Positions 6,344 through 8,509 of a DNA stretch of 8,509 nt are shown here, piece after piece. The position numbers and the translations under genes are program-made. The stretch's first letter is position 1. Each line of letters opens with the position of its first letter. Source of the stretch: an uncultured Devosia sp. (lineage in GTDB: Bacteria; Pseudomonadota; Alphaproteobacteria; Rhizobiales; Devosiaceae); assembly GCA_934553185.1 (NCBI GenBank), contig CAKTFF010000074.1, positions 1-8,509 on the forward strand, written 5' to 3'. The notes beneath the pieces were generated by a model. It was given only the letters and a program-made list of their open reading frames with translations, was not told the origin of the DNA and did no database searches.

Positions 6344-7396
6344 ATGGCAACGGTCCAGATCCACGATGTCCGCAAAAACTATGGCTCCGTTCCGGTGATC
6401 CATGGGGTGGACATCGACATCGCCGACGGCGAATTCGTTATCCTCGTGGGTCCATCGGGCTGCGGTAAGTCGACCTTGCTCCGAATGATCGCCGGGCTTG
6501 AGCCAATCAGTGGCGGCAGCATCGCCATCGATGGCCGCACGGTGAACAACCTCGAGCCCAAGGATCGGGACATCGCCATGGTGTTCCAGAACTACGCCCT
6601 TTATCCGCAGATGACCGTGGCGCAGAACATGGGCTTTGCGCTTGAGATGGCGGGCATAGGGCGCGAGGAGAGACGTCGCAAGGTCTCAGAGGCTGCCGAC
6701 ATCCTGGGGCTGCAACCACTGCTCGAGCGCAAGCCTGCGCAATTGTCCGGTGGTCAACGGCAGCGCGTTGCCATGGGCCGCGCGATCGTCCGCAATCCCA
6801 AGGTGTTCCTGTTCGACGAGCCGCTGTCAAACCTTGACGCGAAGCTGCGCGTGGCCATGCGCGGCGAGATCAAGAGCCTGCACCAGCGGTTGGGCACGAC
6901 CATCGTTTATGTCACCCACGATCAGATTGAAGCCATGACCATGGCCGACAAGATCGTGGTCATGAACGGCGGCCGGATCGAGCAAATCGGATCGCCGCTC
7001 GAGCTTTATGACCGCCCGGCCAACATGTTCGTGGCCGGGTTTCTCGGCTCTCCGGCCATGAACTTCATCCAAGGCACGCTTGATCAGGGCAAGTTGCTGC
7101 TCCCCAATGGCGAGGTGCTCGACCTCGGTCTTGCTGAACAGAAAAGTGGTCGTGTGAATTTCGGCATACGACCTGAACACCTTGAACTGCGTTCGGCCGG
7201 CGGTCACCCAGCCAGAGTGGTGGTCACGGAGCCCACGGGATCGGAAACGCATATCGTTTTCGACCTGGCCGGGCAGAAGATCGTTGGGGTGTTCAAGGAC
7301 CGCATCGATCTCAAGCCGGGAGACAGCGCGCAACTGGCATTTGCTCCAGGAAAAGCCCACCTGTTTCCCCTCGATGCCGACCCTGCATCGTCATGA
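6344..7396 (+). CDS. Carbohydrate ABC transporter ATP-binding protein (UgpC/MsmK/MalK type)
   Basis: 350 residues, full length for the family. The nucleotide-binding domain has Walker A GPSGCGKST (36-44), Q-loop Gln82 in FQNYALYPQM, signature LSGGQRQRVAMGRA (134-147), Walker B VFLFDEP (154-160) with catalytic Glu159, D-loop SNLD (162-165) and H-loop His192 in VTHDQ. Residues about 235-345 are the MalK-type regulatory beta domain (TOBE/OB fold), with GIRPEHL (274-280) and TEPTGSETHI (295-304). It powers import by the two permeases by docking on their EAA loops on the cytoplasmic side. All catalytic motifs are intact. It is the last gene of the operon, after the hydrolase, and its stop lies 14 bases from the stop of the converging LacI gene. 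ATPases of this class are often shared among several CUT1 systems, so it may not be exclusive to this one. Confidence 0.97.
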   Translation: MATVQIHDVRKNYGSVPVIHGVDIDIADGEFVILVGPSGCGKSTLLRMIAGLEPISGGSIAIDGRTVNNLEPKDRDIAMVFQNYALYPQMTVAQNMGFALEMAGIGREERRRKVSEAADILGLQPLLERKPAQLSGGQRQRVAMGRAIVRNPKVFLFDEPLSNLDAKLRVAMRGEIKSLHQRLGTTIVYVTHDQIEAMTMADKIVVMNGGRIEQIGSPLELYDRPANMFVAGFLGSPAMNFIQGTLDQGKLLLPNGEVLDLGLAEQKSGRVNFGIRPEHLELRSAGGHPARVVVTEPTGSETHIVFDLAGQKIVGVFKDRIDLKPGDSAQLAFAPGKAHLFPLDADPASS

Positions 7397-7410
7397 AGGC
7401 AATCAGCGGT

Positions 7411-8484
7411 TCATTGCGCTCCCGAAGCAGGATTTGCTTTGGCCACTCGCGATGAACGGCCATCAACGGCGGATCGAGCATTCGTGCTGCGCCGGGCGAC
7501 CAGGCGGGGATGCACCAGGAAGTGTTCTGCTTTCTGCCGGCCTTCGATCCGTTCAACGAGCAATCGAGCGGCCTGCAGGCCCAGCTGCTCGCCGGACTGA
7601 TCGACCGTGGTCAACGCGTTCTGGTCGAACGCACCGTACATGGTGTTGTCATGGCCGACCACGCCAAGCTCTTGCGGCACGGCCAGCCCCGTCAGGCTGG
7701 CAACGCTCAGAACCTCCAAGGCGACGTAATCGGTCCAGCAAAAGATGGCTTCGCTGCCGCCGCGGGGAGGGCAGAGAGCGCTTGCAGCCACCTGGATGTC
7801 ACGCAGATTCTCACGGACGCGAACAACCTGTATTCGCTTTCCCAGACCCGCCGAGCGCATCGCTTCCATATATCCTTGCTCCCGACGTTCGATCACCGAG
7901 CCGTTTCGCGTGTCGAGGCTCACCATGGATATCGAGCGGTAGCCCTGTTCGATCAGGTGAGAGACCACCAGCCGACCGCTCTCGAAGTCGTCGTTGTTCA
8001 CGCTGTCGAAACTGGTCACTTGCGGAACATGATGTCCGATAAGCACCAACGGCGTCTTGGCGCCGAGCTCGGAAAGGACCTCGGCGGCAGTGATGCTGCC
8101 GACGATGATGATGCCGTCAAGATGCATGTCAACCATCGAACGCACGAGGGCGGCTTCGCTGGAGTGGGCGATAATGCCCTGAACCATCTGGTAGGTCGTT
8201 CTTTCGAGAGCCGCGCTGATGCCCGCCAGGATGTCGGCGAAGAACGGGTTCCTCATATCGGGAAACACCACGCCTATGACGAAGGTGCGTCCGCCGCTGA
8301 TGCCGCGTGCCGAGAAACTAGGCGTATAGCCGAGCTTTTGGATCGACTGCGTGACCTTTTCGCGCAGGCTGTCACTGACGCCATAGGCGTTGCGCAACAC
8401 CTTGGACACGGCAGAAAACGAAACGCCAGCATCACTGGCCACGTCGTGGATGGTGACGCGCTTATCCCTGGGGGGCCTGGCCAC
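7411..8484 (-). CDS. LacI family transcriptional regulator
   Basis: 357 residues. The N-terminal LacI helix-turn-helix is at 10-31 (VTIHDVASDAGVSFSAVSKVLR) with the hinge helix near 53-62 (YTPSFSARGI). Residues about 66-333 are the periplasmic-binding-protein-like effector domain: FVIGVVFPDMRNPFFADILAGI (68-89), DGIIIVGS (123-130), CWTDYVALEVLSVA (249-262) and VVGHDNTMYGAFDQNALTTV (275-294). This domain normally binds a sugar in its cleft. About 24 residues rich in Arg, Ser and Ala follow the usual end (RLVARRST), a modest tail. The start is GTG 8484, supported by AGGAAGAGAG at 8501-8492. The frame stays open to the window edge, so an earlier start cannot be excluded. It converges on the transport operon and is likely to regulate it or a related gene set; its own promoter lies beyond the window. 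Confidence 0.92.
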   Translation of the reverse strand: MARPPRDKRVTIHDVASDAGVSFSAVSKVLRNAYGVSDSLREKVTQSIQKLGYTPSFSARGISGGRTFVIGVVFPDMRNPFFADILAGISAALERTTYQMVQGIIAHSSEAALVRSMVDMHLDGIIIVGSITAAEVLSELGAKTPLVLIGHHVPQVTSFDSVNNDDFESGRLVVSHLIEQGYRSISMVSLDTRNGSVIERREQGYMEAMRSAGLGKRIQVVRVRENLRDIQVAASALCPPRGGSEAIFCWTDYVALEVLSVASLTGLAVPQELGVVGHDNTMYGAFDQNALTTVDQSGEQLGLQAARLLVERIEGRQKAEHFLVHPRLVARRSTNARSAVDGRSSRVAKANPASGAQ

Positions 8485-8509
8485 TTGGGAGCTCTCTTCC
8501 TGTTCTTGG

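Noticed and set aside
4165..6403. Long minus-strand open frames opposite permease 2 and the hydrolase (4165-4929, 4724-5368, 5390-6403)
   Set aside because: The plus-strand genes have clear family motifs along their whole length; the antisense products (254, 214 and 337 residues) show no recognisable motifs and lack ribosome binding sites.
7399..7439. Short stems GCAAT/ATTGC (7399-7417) and AAGCA/TGCTT (7425-7439) as terminators for the converging genes
   Set aside because: Each is only 5 bp with low GC content and no proper T-run, so they are not convincing.

Overview
The window looks like a carbohydrate-use locus from an alphaproteobacterium, most likely of the order Hyphomicrobiales (rhizobia, Devosia and relatives). 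The reasons are high GC with GC-rich third codon positions, tightly packed transport operons, and ABC sugar importers accompanied by ROK and LacI regulators. The genus cannot be fixed from the sequence alone.

Layout: (1) 1-153 is the last 50 codons of a periplasmic sugar-binding protein from a neighbouring transport system, closed by a strong intrinsic terminator at 175-199. (2) 270-1472, minus strand, is a ROK-family regulator of the NagC/Mlc/XylR type. (3) 1473-1691 is a divergent control region. It holds a good sigma70-type promoter (-35 TTGACA at 1622, 17-bp spacer, -10 TCTAAA at 1645), an inverted repeat straddling the -35, a tandem TTCGAA repeat just upstream of the ribosome binding site, and a further inverted repeat over a candidate minus-strand -10. 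(4) 1692-7396, plus strand, is a five-gene operon: secreted solute-binding protein, two CUT1-type permeases, a cytoplasmic glycoside-hydrolase-like protein (DUF5060 / DUF4038 / DUF5605 architecture), and a UgpC/MalK-type ATPase. (5) 7411-8484, minus strand, is a LacI-family regulator that converges on the operon with only 14 bp between stop codons.

Working model (inference): the binding protein captures a glycoside or short oligosaccharide in the periplasm, the two permeases and the ATPase import it intact, and the hydrolase, which has no signal peptide, cleaves it in the cytoplasm. The ROK protein is well placed to control the operon and its own gene from the shared intergenic region. The LacI protein may add control from the operators seen there or may act elsewhere.

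The substrate is not known. The least-described part is the hydrolase-like gene built into a CUT1 operon, together with its dual-regulator control region. I saw no phage, transposon, CRISPR, tRNA or rRNA signal, and no gene-free stretch longer than about 220 bases.
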